Of a stretch of DNA of 64,000 nt, positions 44,431 to 55,079 are shown piece after piece (the first letter of the stretch is position 1; each line of letters begins with the position of its first letter). This stretch comes from Euclidia mi (Eukaryota > Arthropoda > Insecta > Lepidoptera > Erebidae), in the NCBI GenBank assembly GCA_944739405.2, contig OX123193.2:9618331-9682330 (forward strand). Reading direction: 5' to 3'. Position numbers and translations under genes: made by a program. The notes under the pieces are model-generated. The model worked only from the letters and a program-made list of their open reading frames with translations, was not told where the DNA came from and ran no database searches.

Positions 44431-44440
44431 TATAACTATA

Positions 44441-45374
44441 AATGTAGAACAAAGTGAACGCCGCGCCGCGGCGAGCGCCTAACGCCCGCTAGGCGCATGC
44501 TGACCTTAACCTAAAGGAAGGCGCATTCTCGATGTTAGGAAGTCACTATTTTCCAAACAGGGTCTTATGGGTCATATTCGTAATCAGAAATTAGAAAAGA
44601 TTCTATCAGAGTAAACCTACTATAAATTTCCCTATCCGTTCATCCCGATTGTCCGGACAGGTTCCGTATAATCAGATTACTGGCGCGTGGCGCACAGATG
44701 ACGGGAACGATTGCGATTTGCATGGGTAATGCTGCTAAGTGCACTTTCAATCCGCTTTGCTCTCATTATAAGTACCCATGTGTTAGAAAAGGAAATGTTT
44801 TAGACATGGTCCATTTAAGCTTTCGAGTATTGGTTTGTATGTAAAATACTCGAATGGGGATAATTGTTGCTCGTTATATAAATTATATAGCTTCTTTTAT
44901 CTAGTATAACATGTCAAAAAATATCAGTTTATTGATCATCAGTACTGAATATGTTTTTAAACATGACGTGACATTGCATCTCAGAGAAGTAACTCTTTTT
45001 CATTGGGTCAGTGGTATAAGATGTGATTAATTAATACATGAAGCATATAGTACCTATATTTTTCAAGAAACATGAAACTCGACATATCGTCAATCTATCT
45101 GGCCAGCATAATATAATAGGTAAAATCCTTCAATTGACACACAATATTAATAAGACGCAAATTAAAATTTTGAATGAGAAAGTAACACTCTATGTCTCGT
45201 TTTATGCCTACATTCTGCAAACCTATAAGTTTTTCCACTGGGCTATGACTATAATAATAATAATATTCTACCACATTCACACAACAACGTCTAGTCCCAA
45301 ACTAAGCAGAGCTTATACTATGGGTACTAGACAATGGATAAAGATACATTTATACTTTTTTTTTGTAAATACAT
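44441..45374. other. No gene recognised
   Basis: The first 50 bases are GC-rich (GCCGCGCCGCGGCGAGCGCC, 44461-44480), the rest AT-rich. No motif. Confidence 0.4.
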
Positions 45375-45390
45375 ACATATTATACATAGA

Positions 45391-46104
45391 CGCAGGCCTG
45401 AGAATTAGCAGAACCAAAACAGAATATACGTTCTGTGACTTTGGCGGTCTCTCCAGTCTTATACCGGTTACACTCGGCGGTATACTTCTACCAGTAAGCT
45501 CCGATTTCCGCTACCTAAGTTCACTCCTGCAAGATGACGGCGAAATTGATCGGGATGTTAGGCAAAGAATTAACGCAGGATGGATGAAATGGCGACAGGT
45601 CTCAGGCACAATATGCGACCACAAAATGCCTGTGAAATTAAAGGGCCGCATGTATAAGTCGGTAATAAGGCCTGTCGTACTGTATGGAGCTGAGTGTTGG
45701 GCTACAAAGAAGATGGATGAGAAATGATTGCATGTTGCAGAGATGAGAATGTTACGATGGATGTGTGGAGTGACAAGAATGGACAGAATTAGGAATGATT
45801 ACGTTAGAGGTAGTATGAAAGTGGCGCCCATTGATGAAAAGGTAAAAGGGAGTCGTTTGGCCTGGTATGGACATGTTATGCGGAGAGATGAGATGTATGT
45901 AGGTAAAAAAGTGATGAATATGCATGTAGAAGAACGAAAAGGGAGAGGACGGCCAAGGGAAAGATGGATGGACTGTGTGAGGATGGATATGAAAGAAAAA
46001 GGGTAAATAATCGGATGACTGGTGACATAGAGGTATGGAAGAGAAGGACATATTGCGCCGACCCTAAATAAATTGGGACCAGGGCAAGACAATGATGATA
46101 CATA
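45391..46104 (+). mobile_element. RTE-like LINE fragment with 14-bp target duplication
   Basis: ATATTATACATAGA occurs at 45377-45390 and 46105-46118, bracketing a 5'-truncated RTE 3' end with a GATGATACATA-type tail. The sequence right of it is a SINE family D (minus strand), so the RTE landed at that SINE's A-rich end. Confidence 0.8.
45398..46006 (+). pseudogene. RTE reverse transcriptase, C-terminal 200 residues, one stop
   Basis: The frame begins inside the RT thumb (GLRISRTKTEYTFCDF), runs through FRYLSSLLQDDGEIDRDV, SVIRPVVLYGAECWA and MKKDEK-like sequence to a TGA at 45725-45727. It continues in the same frame with LHVAEMRMLRWMCGVTR, WYGHVMRRDE and GRGRPRERWMDCV to the stop at 46004-46006. 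These blocks are the standard C-terminus of RTE-type ORFs, often misannotated as craniofacial development protein 2-like. The TGA falls where CGA (Arg) is common, as from CpG decay. YADD and endonuclease are missing through 5' truncation. Confidence 0.85.
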
Positions 46105-46240
46105 ATATTATACATAGAAACACCCAGATCAAGACAAACATCCATGTTCATGCACACAAATGTTTGACTTTAGTGGGAATCGAACCCGCGACCTTCGGCG
46201 TAGCAGTCGCTTACACTCCCACTGCGCTAACTGGTCGTCG
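46105..46240 (-). mobile_element. tRNA-derived SINE, family D
   Basis: On the minus strand the head starts near 46237 (a GTTAGCGCAGTGGGAGTGTA box A region), with box B GGGTTCGATTCCCAC. The body runs left to the RTE insertion. Because of the perfect box B I considered a true tRNA, but the 3' acceptor side does not pair with the 5' end. Confidence 0.65.
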
Positions 46241-46717
46241 TACTGCTCACATAGTTCCTCATTTGCCGTAATGAACTAAAACACTACCTTCTACGAACCT
46301 AATACACTTAGAATATCCATTCAGCTCAATTCATCTGACGTCTAGCAAATCTCAAAAAACATTAACACACAAATTCATAATTAAAATTGCAACAAAAGGA
46401 TTCATCAGATTAATGGCATTTTAATAAATAATTTTATCGGGATGGTTAAATGGAAAAATATTCGCTAAAATGGCGCATGTTATAAAATGAATACCACCGT
46501 TGACACTGACATGTCCCGCCATGACAGTTCGCGGTGTGATGCCGATACACGTTTATTAATTGAAATTGTTTTTGAACATTAATTAAAACTTTATTAGGCC
46601 ATTTATTAAAGTGTGTTTGGGATTACTGACGCCATGTTTTATTAATTTACAAGTGGGCTAAAATAAACTGCACCAAGAGAATAATTATATACTTTGAACA
46701 TTTTAAACAATGGTATT
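46241..46717. other. No gene recognised
   Basis: AT-rich, no motif. Confidence 0.4.
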
Positions 46718-47196
46718 TGGTTCGGCGTTACACCGAAACCGGTATGTTCCTAGTCGGTTTGGAGAAGGATTAATATTGTGGACTGTAGGATGTCGGTTCT
46801 TCGGCGACTAGGAAATGAGGGAAAGCGGAAAAGGTGATGTGGTTAGCAGCCTCTTACCTTGCAAATGGCAGCCTCCCGGTGTCTTCAAGTATATTGAAGC
46901 TGCTTGAATCACTCCACTACACAAATCACTTTCACTCGCGAGCGGTTTTGTTGAGTTTTGTATAAGTGGTAATAATTATATATGGCGGTGCGGTTCAGTG
47001 CGGTACGGTGCGGGCATGAGTTTTTTAGCGTCTCGAATGTTCCATTTTTTCTTTCGTCGCCGTTGAGCAGGGCGGCCAATAGCGAGGCGTTTTTGGGAGG
47101 GGATTCATGGAAAGGATCGCTCGGATTGGCCGAGCAGCGACGAACCATTGACGTTGATGTGATTAGTTCTCGATGGAAAGGTAGATGGCGCTACCA
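46718..47196 (-). repeat. 3' LTR of the BEL/Pao element
   Basis: 479 bp, TG...CA ended, near-identical to 52281-52761: I count about seven substitutions and one small indel. On the minus strand it is preceded by a purine-rich tract (AGGGCCGGGGGG, complement of 47200-47211), the expected polypurine primer site. It encodes nothing. Confidence 0.9.
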
Positions 47197-47411
47197 TATC
47201 CCCCCGGCCCTAAAGGGTTGCCTTTAAGAGAAATAGAATTGAACTAAGCTATGTTGGGTGTACTACCGCATAACCCATCAATAGGCTAAGACAGCGATAT
47301 GATAATAAAATTAATCTGAATTAACTTTAGCGAAAACTACAAACGCAATAATAGCGAAACCTACAAACTAAATACTTAAACTAAGAGGTAGATCCAACTT
47401 CAGGCTAGATC

Positions 47412-47990
47412 TCACTGAGTTGGAAGCGGGCAGAGAGGTACAACAGGGCGCACGTAGCTCCCCTTCGCGGTTTTCACGGTAACAACGCGGGTTGTACCGT
47501 CCTTGGAAGTATGCAGTTTCTCTACGATGGCTAACGGCCATGCAAGCGGCGGAGCATTATCATGTATTATGACGACCAACGTACCCTCCTGTATAGGGGA
47601 TGCAGGACTATTCCACTTGGATCTATTCTGAAGCTGGTGTAGATATTCCGCACGCCAGCGCCGCCAGAACGACTGCACGAGTTTATCCAGCAGAGTATGT
47701 CTCTAGAGCAAGCTTGAAGAGTCTGCTTCAGGAGCCGGAAATGACGATAATGGCACTGTGTTCAGAAAATGTGCAGGGCTTAACGCGGATGGTTCTGCAG
47801 GGTCACTACTCAATGCCGTGAGTGGACGCGAGTTGATCAGTGCCTCGACTTGTGCAAGGACAGTTAAAGCTCTTCGTAAGATAGGATCTGTTGACCTATA
47901 ACTTTGAAGAGATGCGTTTTAATTGCTTTTACCATGTTTTCCCAATATCAACCGAAATGTGGTGATGCTGGTGGAATGAACTTCCAGTCA
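47412..47990 (-). pseudogene. Pao integrase, C-terminal part (with DUF5641-like end)
   Basis: The open end (47412-47678) reads SFWRRWRAEYLHQLQNRSKW and RVVTVKTAKGSYVRPV, the conserved C-terminal integrase domain of BEL/Pao. Upstream, in broken frames, lie EALINSRPLTALSSDP and HFLNTVPLSSFPA, then a stop, and at about 47930-47985 IDWKFIPPASPHFG followed by a stop and YWENMVKAIKTHL. The zinc domain and the first two catalytic acidic residues are deleted; the sequence jumps from the RNase H end directly to IDWKF. Confidence 0.8.
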
Positions 47991-48898
47991 ATATGATCTA
48001 TGGAAAGCTCTTCCTGAAGACGAGTACGATAACCCGCGACGTGATTGAAACAAGTAACGGGAACAAGTTCAATCAATTTACTAACGCGGTTGGCGACAAA
48101 AGTCTGCCAGCGGTGAGGAGATGAATAAATCCAAGCGAGCACTATTTTGGAGTCAGAAAATGCGTATATTTTATTAATAGGGTAGCGGGGCAAAAGTGTG
48201 TCTTGAACCTTGCGGAGCAACTGAGACAGCAGAAGGGCCGCGCACAACTCCAGCCTCGCAACCGAAATGGTTTTAACAGGCGAGACCTTAGACTTGGCAC
48301 AAACTAACTGCACCGAGTAGTTAGAACCAATGCGGACTTGCAGATATACGACTCCGCCGTAAGCACGCTCGCTGGCGTCAGCGAAACCTATTAAGTTGAT
48401 GGTACATCCATCTACCAACCCAAGATGACGCGGAGTAGTAATTTGATTGAGCGCGGTAAGCTCAATACAAAACTGGCGCCAAGCGGCGACAATATGGTCA
48501 GGGGGTGTTTCATCCCACTCACACTTTGATAGCCAAAGTTCCTTGATCAAGAGCTTGGCGTACAAAATTGTGGGAGCCACAAACTCATTATGTCCCACAG
48601 TCGAGCCACTGTGGACAGCATAGTGCGTTTGGTGCACAATCATCTGGTGGTGAGACGTCAAACCGAAAACTATCGCAGGATTTGTCCCAGCGTAAGCCGA
48701 GAACCTTATGCGGTACAGAATTCTCAAACTCAATGTCTGGAGAAGCTTTATGAGAATCTGATATGCGTGCGAGAACCTCCTTAGAGTTGCTTGTCCAATT
48801 GACAAGATCAAACTGGCCTCGCTTGAAAAGCTGAATAAGCTCTTCACAAAGCGAAATTGCTAGCGGAGCGGGTATGACACTACAGGCAATGTCATCCA
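47990..48898 (-). pseudogene. Pao reverse transcriptase end, connection and RNase H
   Basis: The part nearest 48898 begins with the second half of the RT active site (MDDIACSV) and continues with EELIQLFKRGQFDLV, SNSKEVLARI and PHKVLGLRWDKS. Near 48590-48610 the frame shifts. The second frame holds FVAPTILYAKLLIKELW, the connection domain, and RNase H with D (IGFADASERAYGG), E (SVARLELCAALLLSQ) and D (IYAFSDSKIVLAW). RNase H residues are intact, but this is useless without the rest of the polymerase. It ends at HVAGY, where a deletion joins it to integrase. Confidence 0.8.
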
Positions 48899-49758
48899 TA
48901 ATGATGTTCGAATCTGCTATTTATCAATCGCATGCTATGAACTATATGCTAATTTTTTTTAGCATGCTATTAAAAATGCTATAATATAGCATGTTATCGT
49001 GCGAAGCGTCAACACCCTTCGTGTGACCGCTAGTTTTAGCACATGTACAATTTAGCGCGCTGTCGCGCTAACCATATTTGAACGTTGGTTAATATAGCGT
49101 CGACAAACATGCTATTTGCCTAACGAGTCTGAAGACCTAACGCGTGGGCAGATAACATGGTGAACTGTAATGTTACACATGAATAAACAATACATATACA
49201 TATTTGTACATTTCTTCTAAGTATAAAATGTTATCATTATGCACAACAAAATAATATTAACCAACTAATTAATAATAAATAAGTCAATAAATTTTCCTTC
49301 ATACGTTTCAGGCTTAGGACTGTATATAATTATATTGAGTTATTTAAATCATTTTAACACACATGTTACACAGATCATTCATAGATACACAGGATTACGT
49401 GTCCTATCACATTTTTTTTAATCAAACACAAAACACTTAACTTCTGAGAACGTAAAATAACTCGCGTACTTATATGCCTACTTAAATCGCGCGAGCCGTC
49501 GAACAGTTAAAATTCGCACGCTACGCAAGTTCACGTCTGGCTGCTCGCGTTAGCACGCGAAGACTGATCGCAAATATCGCAATTCGCAGCGCTGCGAACG
49601 TGCGAAGTTCGATGTGCCGTCGCGTCGGCGCGATGTTTGAATCTATATGCTATATGCTATTTTATAGCACGAACGAGAGCCGAATGAACTTGCTATTAGA
49701 TGCGAAATAAAATTAGCGTGCTGTGCTATTGTGCTATATGCTATATTAACCACCATTA
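48899..49758. mobile_element. hAT-like non-autonomous element, 860 bp, 8-bp TSD, in the RT active site
   Basis: GTCATCCA lies on both sides (48891-48898 and 49759-49766), an exact 8-bp duplication. The ends are inverted and similar: TAATGATGTTCGAAT and TAATGGTGGTTAATA, fitting the loose hAT end consensus YARNG. Subterminal regions are rich in TGCTA/TAGCA words, and 49440-49625 has several CG-rich palindromes (ATTCGCAGCGCTGCGAAC). No reading frame of note is present. The insertion splits codons next to the Asp-Asp of the Pao RT active site. Confidence 0.75.
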
Positions 49759-49782
49759 GTCATCCATATACAAAGCGGAAGT

Positions 49783-50691
49783 GTAGTATAGTATAGTGTA
49801 GCGTAGCGTAGCTTAGCATAGCATAGCATAGCGTAGCATAGCGTAGCATAGCGTAGCATAGCGTAGCATAGCGTAGCATAGCGTAGCATAGCGTAGCATA
49901 GCGTAGCATAGCGTAGCATAGCGTAGCATAGCGTAGCATAGCGTAGCATAGCGTAGCATAGCGTAGCATAGCGTAGCATAGCGTAGCATAGCGTAGCATA
50001 GCGTAGCATAGCGTAGCATAGCGTAGCATAGCGTAGCATAGCGTAGCATAGCGTAGCATAGCGTAGCATGGCGTAGCATAGCGTAGCATAGCGTAGCATA
50101 GCGTAGCATGGCGTAGCATGGCGTAGCATGGCGAAGCATGGCGTAGCATGGCGTAGCATAGCGTAGCATGGCGTAGCATGGCGTTGCATGGCGTAGCATG
50201 GCGTAGCATGGCGTAGCATGGCGAAGCATAGAGTAGCATAGCGTAGCTTAGCGTAGCATAGCGTAACATAGCGTAGCATAGCGTAGCATAGCATAGCATA
50301 GCATGGCAAAGCATAACATGGCATGACGTTGCATAGCGTAGCCTAGCGTAGCCTAGCATAGCGTAGCATAGCATGGCATAGCATAGCATGGCATAGCATA
50401 GCATAGCATAGCATAGCGTAGCATAGCATAGCATAACATGGCGTAGCATGGCGTAGCGTAGCATAGCATGGCATGGCATAGCATAGCGTAGCATAGCATA
50501 GCAAAGCATGGTGTAGCATGGCGTAGCATCGCGTAGCGTGGCGTAGCATGGCGTAGCATGGCGTAGCATCGCGTAGCATAGTATAGCATGGCATAGCATA
50601 GCATAGCGTAGCATAGCATAGCATAGCATAGCATAGCGTAGCATAGCATAGCATAGCATAGCATAGCATAGCTTAGCGTAGCATAGCATGC
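49783..50691. repeat. (GCRTA)n pentamer satellite, ~0.9 kb, inside the Pao element
   Basis: The basic unit is GCGTA/GCATA. From 49831 to 50060 there are 23 perfect copies of the decamer GCGTAGCATA. From about 50061 to 50230 variants with GCATG alternate. From 50230 to 50691 mainly GCATA with scattered changes. It sits exactly between the remaining RT sequence and the protease, replacing the RT N-terminus. Because 5 and 10 are not multiples of 3 and the unit lacks stops on the minus strand, several overlapping long open frames result; they are not genes. Confidence 0.95.
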
Positions 50692-50694
50692 TAA

Positions 50695-51320
50695 TTAGTC
50701 CTTTATCTTACACACAGTTTTAGCACCCACCTTGATCTCTTGAAGAACAAAACAACAACAAGACGTAATACAATGAGAAGTATGAAACGTAGGTACGGTA
50801 CCCATAATCACATACCCAAATACCGTCTCAATAGCGGGCGGTAAATCATATCGCTCACTACGTACTATTTTAGTTAGTAGCAAGTGCGGAAATATTGAAG
50901 CTCCGATCAAAAGATCAATGTCTGCCGGATTCGCAAACTCCGCGTCTGCCAGCGGCAATGACTCGAGGTGAGTGAGTGATGCTACGTCTACATTAGCGTT
51001 CGGCAATGCGTCCGTGATACGTTCCACGATAAGCGAAGAAATGTTTAAATTAATATTCCTATCAAAACGAGAATGTATTTTAACATCTACGGAACCCGTG
51101 CAATGTTTTTCTGACCCGCCGATGCCTTTGACCACTGAACTAGTATTTCTAAAGTTATTCCACAATCCGAGGCGTTTGAAGCATTCCAATGTTATTAGAT
51201 TGGTCTGAGACGCGCTATCGAGTAGACAACGTACCATGTGCGGCGACCCATTAACATCATAAACGATAACTTGCGCTGTCGCTAACAGTACCGTCTTAGA
51301 CGCCGTACACTGCGTTTTGG
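50695..51320 (-). pseudogene. Pao aspartic protease region
   Basis: The minus-strand frame contains ASKTVLLATAQV, CLLDSASQTNLIT (the D-S-A catalytic triad of a retropepsin), VVKGIGG, NPADIDLLIGASIF and VFGYVIMG. These blocks in this order are the BEL/Pao protease and following linker. It stops at the edge of the satellite array. Upstream it joins gag after a deletion that removed the zinc knuckles. Confidence 0.85.
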
Positions 51321-51920
51321 GGCTGCGCGGATCATTATAGATGCGCGAGTGCCGCCCTCGCGTGCGCGTCTCAGACCAATGGGTGTGACACCTGGAAATA
51401 CGGACTGGGCCTTCGGTGACAGTTTACTTATTAAATAGTACAACCTGTCAGCATCTGTCAGAGAACCATTATCGTGCACTGTAGACTTAAAACTCGCACA
51501 GAATAACGGCCAGTTTCGTATATCGCCATCAAACGACACAATCTCGATTGACTGTAATTTCGGCTTGCGAGCCGCTGCAACGGGCTGTGCCGAATATTTA
51601 CCCTCCAATTGCGATTGTATACGCTTAATAATACAATAAAGATCTTCGAATGAGGTGTACCCCTGATAATTCGGTTGTTCATCAGGATTGATAGAAAGCA
51701 ATCTTGCGTTATAATCGTCTAACAACTTATGAAAATCTGTTCGAATACTATCTACTGTCATACAATAACTAAGGAATGATTCCCTATTACTATAGGAAAT
51801 AGCGGCGATTTTTGAGCGCTCATAAATGTTTTGAATACACTCAAATAAAATATTGCGTTTTGCTTCTAAGATTGTCATCTCTTTGTCCTCCGACACGCGT
51901 GACTTCTTTTGTTGTGACAT
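51282..51920 (-). pseudogene. Pao gag, N-terminal part
   Basis: From ATG 51920 the frame encodes a helical N-terminus, then LQSIEIVSFDGDIRNWPLFC, NGSLTDADRLYYLISKLS and KAQSV, the typical Pao gag domain. After residue about 180 the sequence becomes arginine-rich nonsense up to the stop at 51282, caused by a deletion joined out of frame to the protease region. The missing piece includes the CCHC nucleocapsid domain. Gag normally forms the particle shell. Confidence 0.8.
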
Positions 51921-52280
51921 GCTTACGTTAGTATAAGCTAATGAGACCGAAACAAAATAAGAATATCTTAAGTACCTATTATTTTACCTAAGTACCTAGG
52001 CAACACTTTAAAGCGGAGGAATTAAAAGTTGCTTGAAATATGAGATTTACAAGACAACTATGATAGTTCCAGAAATAATAATTGGGTAAGTAGGTAGCTA
52101 CATAAAAGTATATTACCTACTGATGCGTGCGAAAACAACCATGTGACGGTTATGTGAATGGATTAGGAGTATAGCTATTATTAGATTAGGTATAAGTGCT
52201 ATAACTGCCTAGGTATATAGATATAACGAGGTTTTACGTATAAAACGTAAATGAATCCGACTCGTATGGATAAAAAAAAA
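51921..52280 (-). other. Pao 5' untranslated leader
   Basis: This is about 360 bases of AT-rich leader between the 5' LTR and gag. The primer-binding site should begin directly left of 52281; the adjoining bases are a run of T on the minus strand, and I cannot name a matching tRNA. Confidence 0.5.
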
Positions 52281-52761
52281 TGATTCGGCGTTACACCGAA
52301 ACCGGAATGTTCCTAGTCGGTTTGGAGAAGGATTAATATTGTGGACTGTAGGATGTCGGTTCTTCGGCGACTAGGAAATGAGGGAAAGCGGCAAAGGTGA
52401 TGTGGTTAGGAGCCTCTTACCTTGCAAATGGCAGCCTCCCGGTGTCTTCAAGTATATTGAAGCTGCTTGAATCACTCCACTACACAAATCACTTTCACTC
52501 GCGAGCGGTTTTGTTGAGTTTTGTATAAGCGGTAATAATTATATATGGCGGTGCGGTTCAGTGCGGTACGGTGCGGACATGAGTTTTTTTTCGCGTCTCG
52601 AATGTTCCATTTTTTCTTTCGTCGCCGTTGAGCAGGGCGGCCAATAGCGAGGCGTTTTTGGGAGGGGATTCATGGAAAGGATCGCTCGGATTGGCCGAGC
52701 AGCGACGAACCATTGACGTTGATGTGATTAGTTCTCGATGGAAAGGTAGATGGCGCTACCA
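52281..52761 (-). repeat. 5' LTR of the BEL/Pao element
   Basis: 481 bp, matching the 3' LTR except for a few changes (for example TGATTCGG against TGGTTCGG at one end, and a T-run length difference). Just outside, CTACCATAT is repeated (52756-52775), an extra copy of the LTR edge. Confidence 0.9.
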
Positions 52762-54450
52762 TATCGCTACCATATACCATAATTCAATCCATTTCAATAT
52801 TTTCATATGACGCTTGAATGAGACAAATGATACTACAACCTTTACACCTTACCTTTTTGGTACTACAAGCATTTTTGAAAATCAAGTATCAAGTTTGGTT
52901 GATAGTGAATAACTAGTTTGATTTGCAAATTCGGCTTGTTCTTACTGGAACTAGTAAAGAAAGAAGGTAATCCGTTTGGCCAATACAAGCACTAAAGATC
53001 GACGTCACTAGTGTTTCTCAGATACACATAATATTCAGATATATAATATTAAATAATATATAATCATACATAGATATCCAGTATATCGGTTGTAAAGTTC
53101 ATTAAGATCAGAAGAAGAGCATCTCTGCTTCGCTCTTCGAGGACAATTTTTAGTTCAATGTTAAATGTAATATGAATTTTATCTATGCTGTTGCCATTTT
53201 GGCTGTACCTACAATATTATTTAGAATAATTAATGAAATACCTTACTTACCTGGAAAATTAATAATAATAAAAAACATGGAATGCATTCTAGAAAATTGC
53301 CAGTCCATAAAAAATCCACCCACAAATCCGTTATAATAAAATCAGTGTAACAGACCGTTTAAAAAGATAATTTCGAAAAATGCAATTCATTCCATCCCCC
53401 GGTTTCATCCCCCACTCTTGAAGAGTAATTACGTTACGAACGTGTGGATAATGTCTTCCACTGTGCTTTGAGTGCTCCGAAACGATCGTTCAACAAAATG
53501 GTAACAGCAGTTAAATTTCGTTTCACTTTTTACTGAAGAATCTTTTGCATGCGGTCGCTCTTTGACAGTGTTCATGACCCGTTGTGTATTAGCGGTTTTA
53601 GGCTCAGTGCTTTGAGTACCACTTAGACTTATACAGGGGTGGTTGAATTTAGGTAGACATGTTTCAAACTCGTGGCTTGTTAAGAGGGACTATTGTATTA
53701 TTGTCTGTAGAGTTCTAAGTATACTGGATTTGAATAGTTCTTGGAAATAGATATTTATTTTATAGGACTGTGACTAGGGTACTATTTGAATTTCTATTCT
53801 TTCTATATTTTTTTCATTGAAAATACATTTTGACACAGAATATTTTCTTAATCAGACTAAGTTTGCCTGAAGTTTTGCCCTGTTAAGTCAATGAAATATA
53901 TAAATGTTGTATACATCACACTAAACATGATAATTATGATCTAAAACTTCATGATATGTATGTACTTACTCTTAAGTGTACAAGTACTGACTGTTTTTAT
54001 AGAACAAAATATGTTTATGAATTACTGTTTTACAAGTCGACTGACAAGAAGACGTAAGTCTGCATATGGCAATACACACAATTAAACAGAATCACACAAG
54101 CATATTTTTACCTATGTTGAAACCAAAATAAATTATGACACGATTTAACAGATAAATAATAACGTATGAAAAAAAAGCATTTCATAAAATGTTCGCAATA
54201 TTTGGGGAAAACAGCAAAAATACTTGAAAAACATGGTTCTCATAAACTGTATGATGGTAATCCAAATATTATGTAGCTTAGCCTTATATTTCTGCAGTCC
54301 ACGCAATAAATAACTAGCTATCTCGATACCACAAACCATTTAAACCAAACTCAATTTCCCATTCAAATTTTATCTGTACATCACAAAATATTACACATGC
54401 GGGGTAAAGTTGGCGGAGATCACCACGCTAAAACCCAAGCTTGTGAGGTC
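52762..54450. other. No gene recognised
   Basis: AT-rich intergenic-type DNA; no repeat family or exon that I can support. Confidence 0.45.
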
Positions 54451-54460
54451 AAAGTGATTG

Positions 54461-55045
54461 ACCCCCCCGAAGGATCTCCACCTTGTCGTGGTGGGGGGCT
54501 CAGTAACCATAGGTTTGAGGTACACCCACGGTGAAGCTAAGCGGGATCCCGGGACCCCTCCCGGGATCCCGGGACGCTCCACGTGGGCTTGCGTATGATG
54601 CGTCCCAAGGTGCGGGTGCGGGGGACAGTTCTGTCTGTCCCTCGCAGTCGGGTGCGGTCGCGGGAGGAGAGGCGTGTCGGTGTTGCGTTGCCGCGCGCCC
54701 TATCTCCCGCGACCAAATGGGAGCCCACCATCGTTGCGTCGCGGTGGGGCCGCAGAGGAAGAGGAGATGCGGTGTTGCGTTGCCGTCCTCCCTATCCTCT
54801 GCGGCCGCTGGGTCTTTTGGCGGCGGAGCCCAAGACCTTCATCCGTTGCCAAGGGGGTTTCGTTCGGGGCCCGCCTGACGATCTGGCGGGCCAATACCCG
54901 TCGGGGAGTAGCGAGGAATGGCTTCGGTGAAACCCTACCCTCCAACACATGAGTACATGAGGAGCAGGGGTTGGTTTTTAGTCAGTAAGAGTCTGACGGC
55001 GGAAGGGCTCCATGAGGATTTTCCAACCCGAACCAAAAAAAAAAG
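54461..55045 (+). mobile_element. GC-rich 585-bp non-autonomous retroposon, 10-bp TSD
   Basis: AAAGTGATTG is on both sides (54451-54460 and 55046-55055). The element begins ACCCCCCCGAAGGATCTCCA, a start I know from lepidopteran LINE 5' UTRs. It ends with TTTTTAGTCAGTAAGAGTCT, GAGGATTTTCCAACCCG and a poly(A) (55034-55044). The middle is strongly GC-rich against an AT-rich background and contains a tandem hairpin module of 92-bp period around TGTTGCGTTG (54681 and 54773). Open frames on both strands come from the GC richness; I see no RT motif. It is best read as a LINE-derived element lacking ORFs. Confidence 0.75.
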
Positions 55046-55079
55046 AAAGTGATTGGCAACGTTGCAATTTGCTGTCAAA

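Larger units (their letters stand above)
46718..52761 (-). mobile_element. BEL/Pao LTR retrotransposon, young LTRs, gutted interior
   Basis: On the minus strand the order is 5' LTR (52281-52761), gag, protease, a satellite array, RT end, RNase H, integrase C-terminus, 3' LTR (46718-47196). This is the BEL/Pao order. The LTRs differ by roughly 1.5 percent by my count, so insertion is recent, yet gag, RT and integrase have large deletions. It therefore probably moved as a defective copy, or decayed through recombination. I could not find a clear 4-6 bp target duplication. A hAT-like element and a pentamer array add about 1.8 kb. Confidence 0.85.

Noticed and set aside
45752..46157. Minus-strand open frames opposite the RTE
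   Set aside because: Shadows of the RTE coding strand, which carries the recognisable motifs.
46150..46240. Possible genuine tRNA gene (perfect box B)
   Set aside because: The acceptor ends do not pair and the sequence continues into SINE body; the same holds for the heads at 4155, 9780 and 58760.
49831..50060. CRISPR-like array of regular repeats
   Set aside because: There are no spacers; the units are contiguous decamers, and the context is a eukaryotic retrotransposon.
49746..50689. Several overlapping long open frames (100-309 residues) rich in M, L, C, Y, A
   Set aside because: They are generated by the (GCRTA)n array, which lacks stops on the minus strand in every frame. No initiation context, domain or conservation is visible.
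54531..54952. Open frames of about 80-115 residues on both strands
   Set aside because: They come from GC-rich retroposon sequence where stops are rare. They overlap each other in several frames and show no motif.
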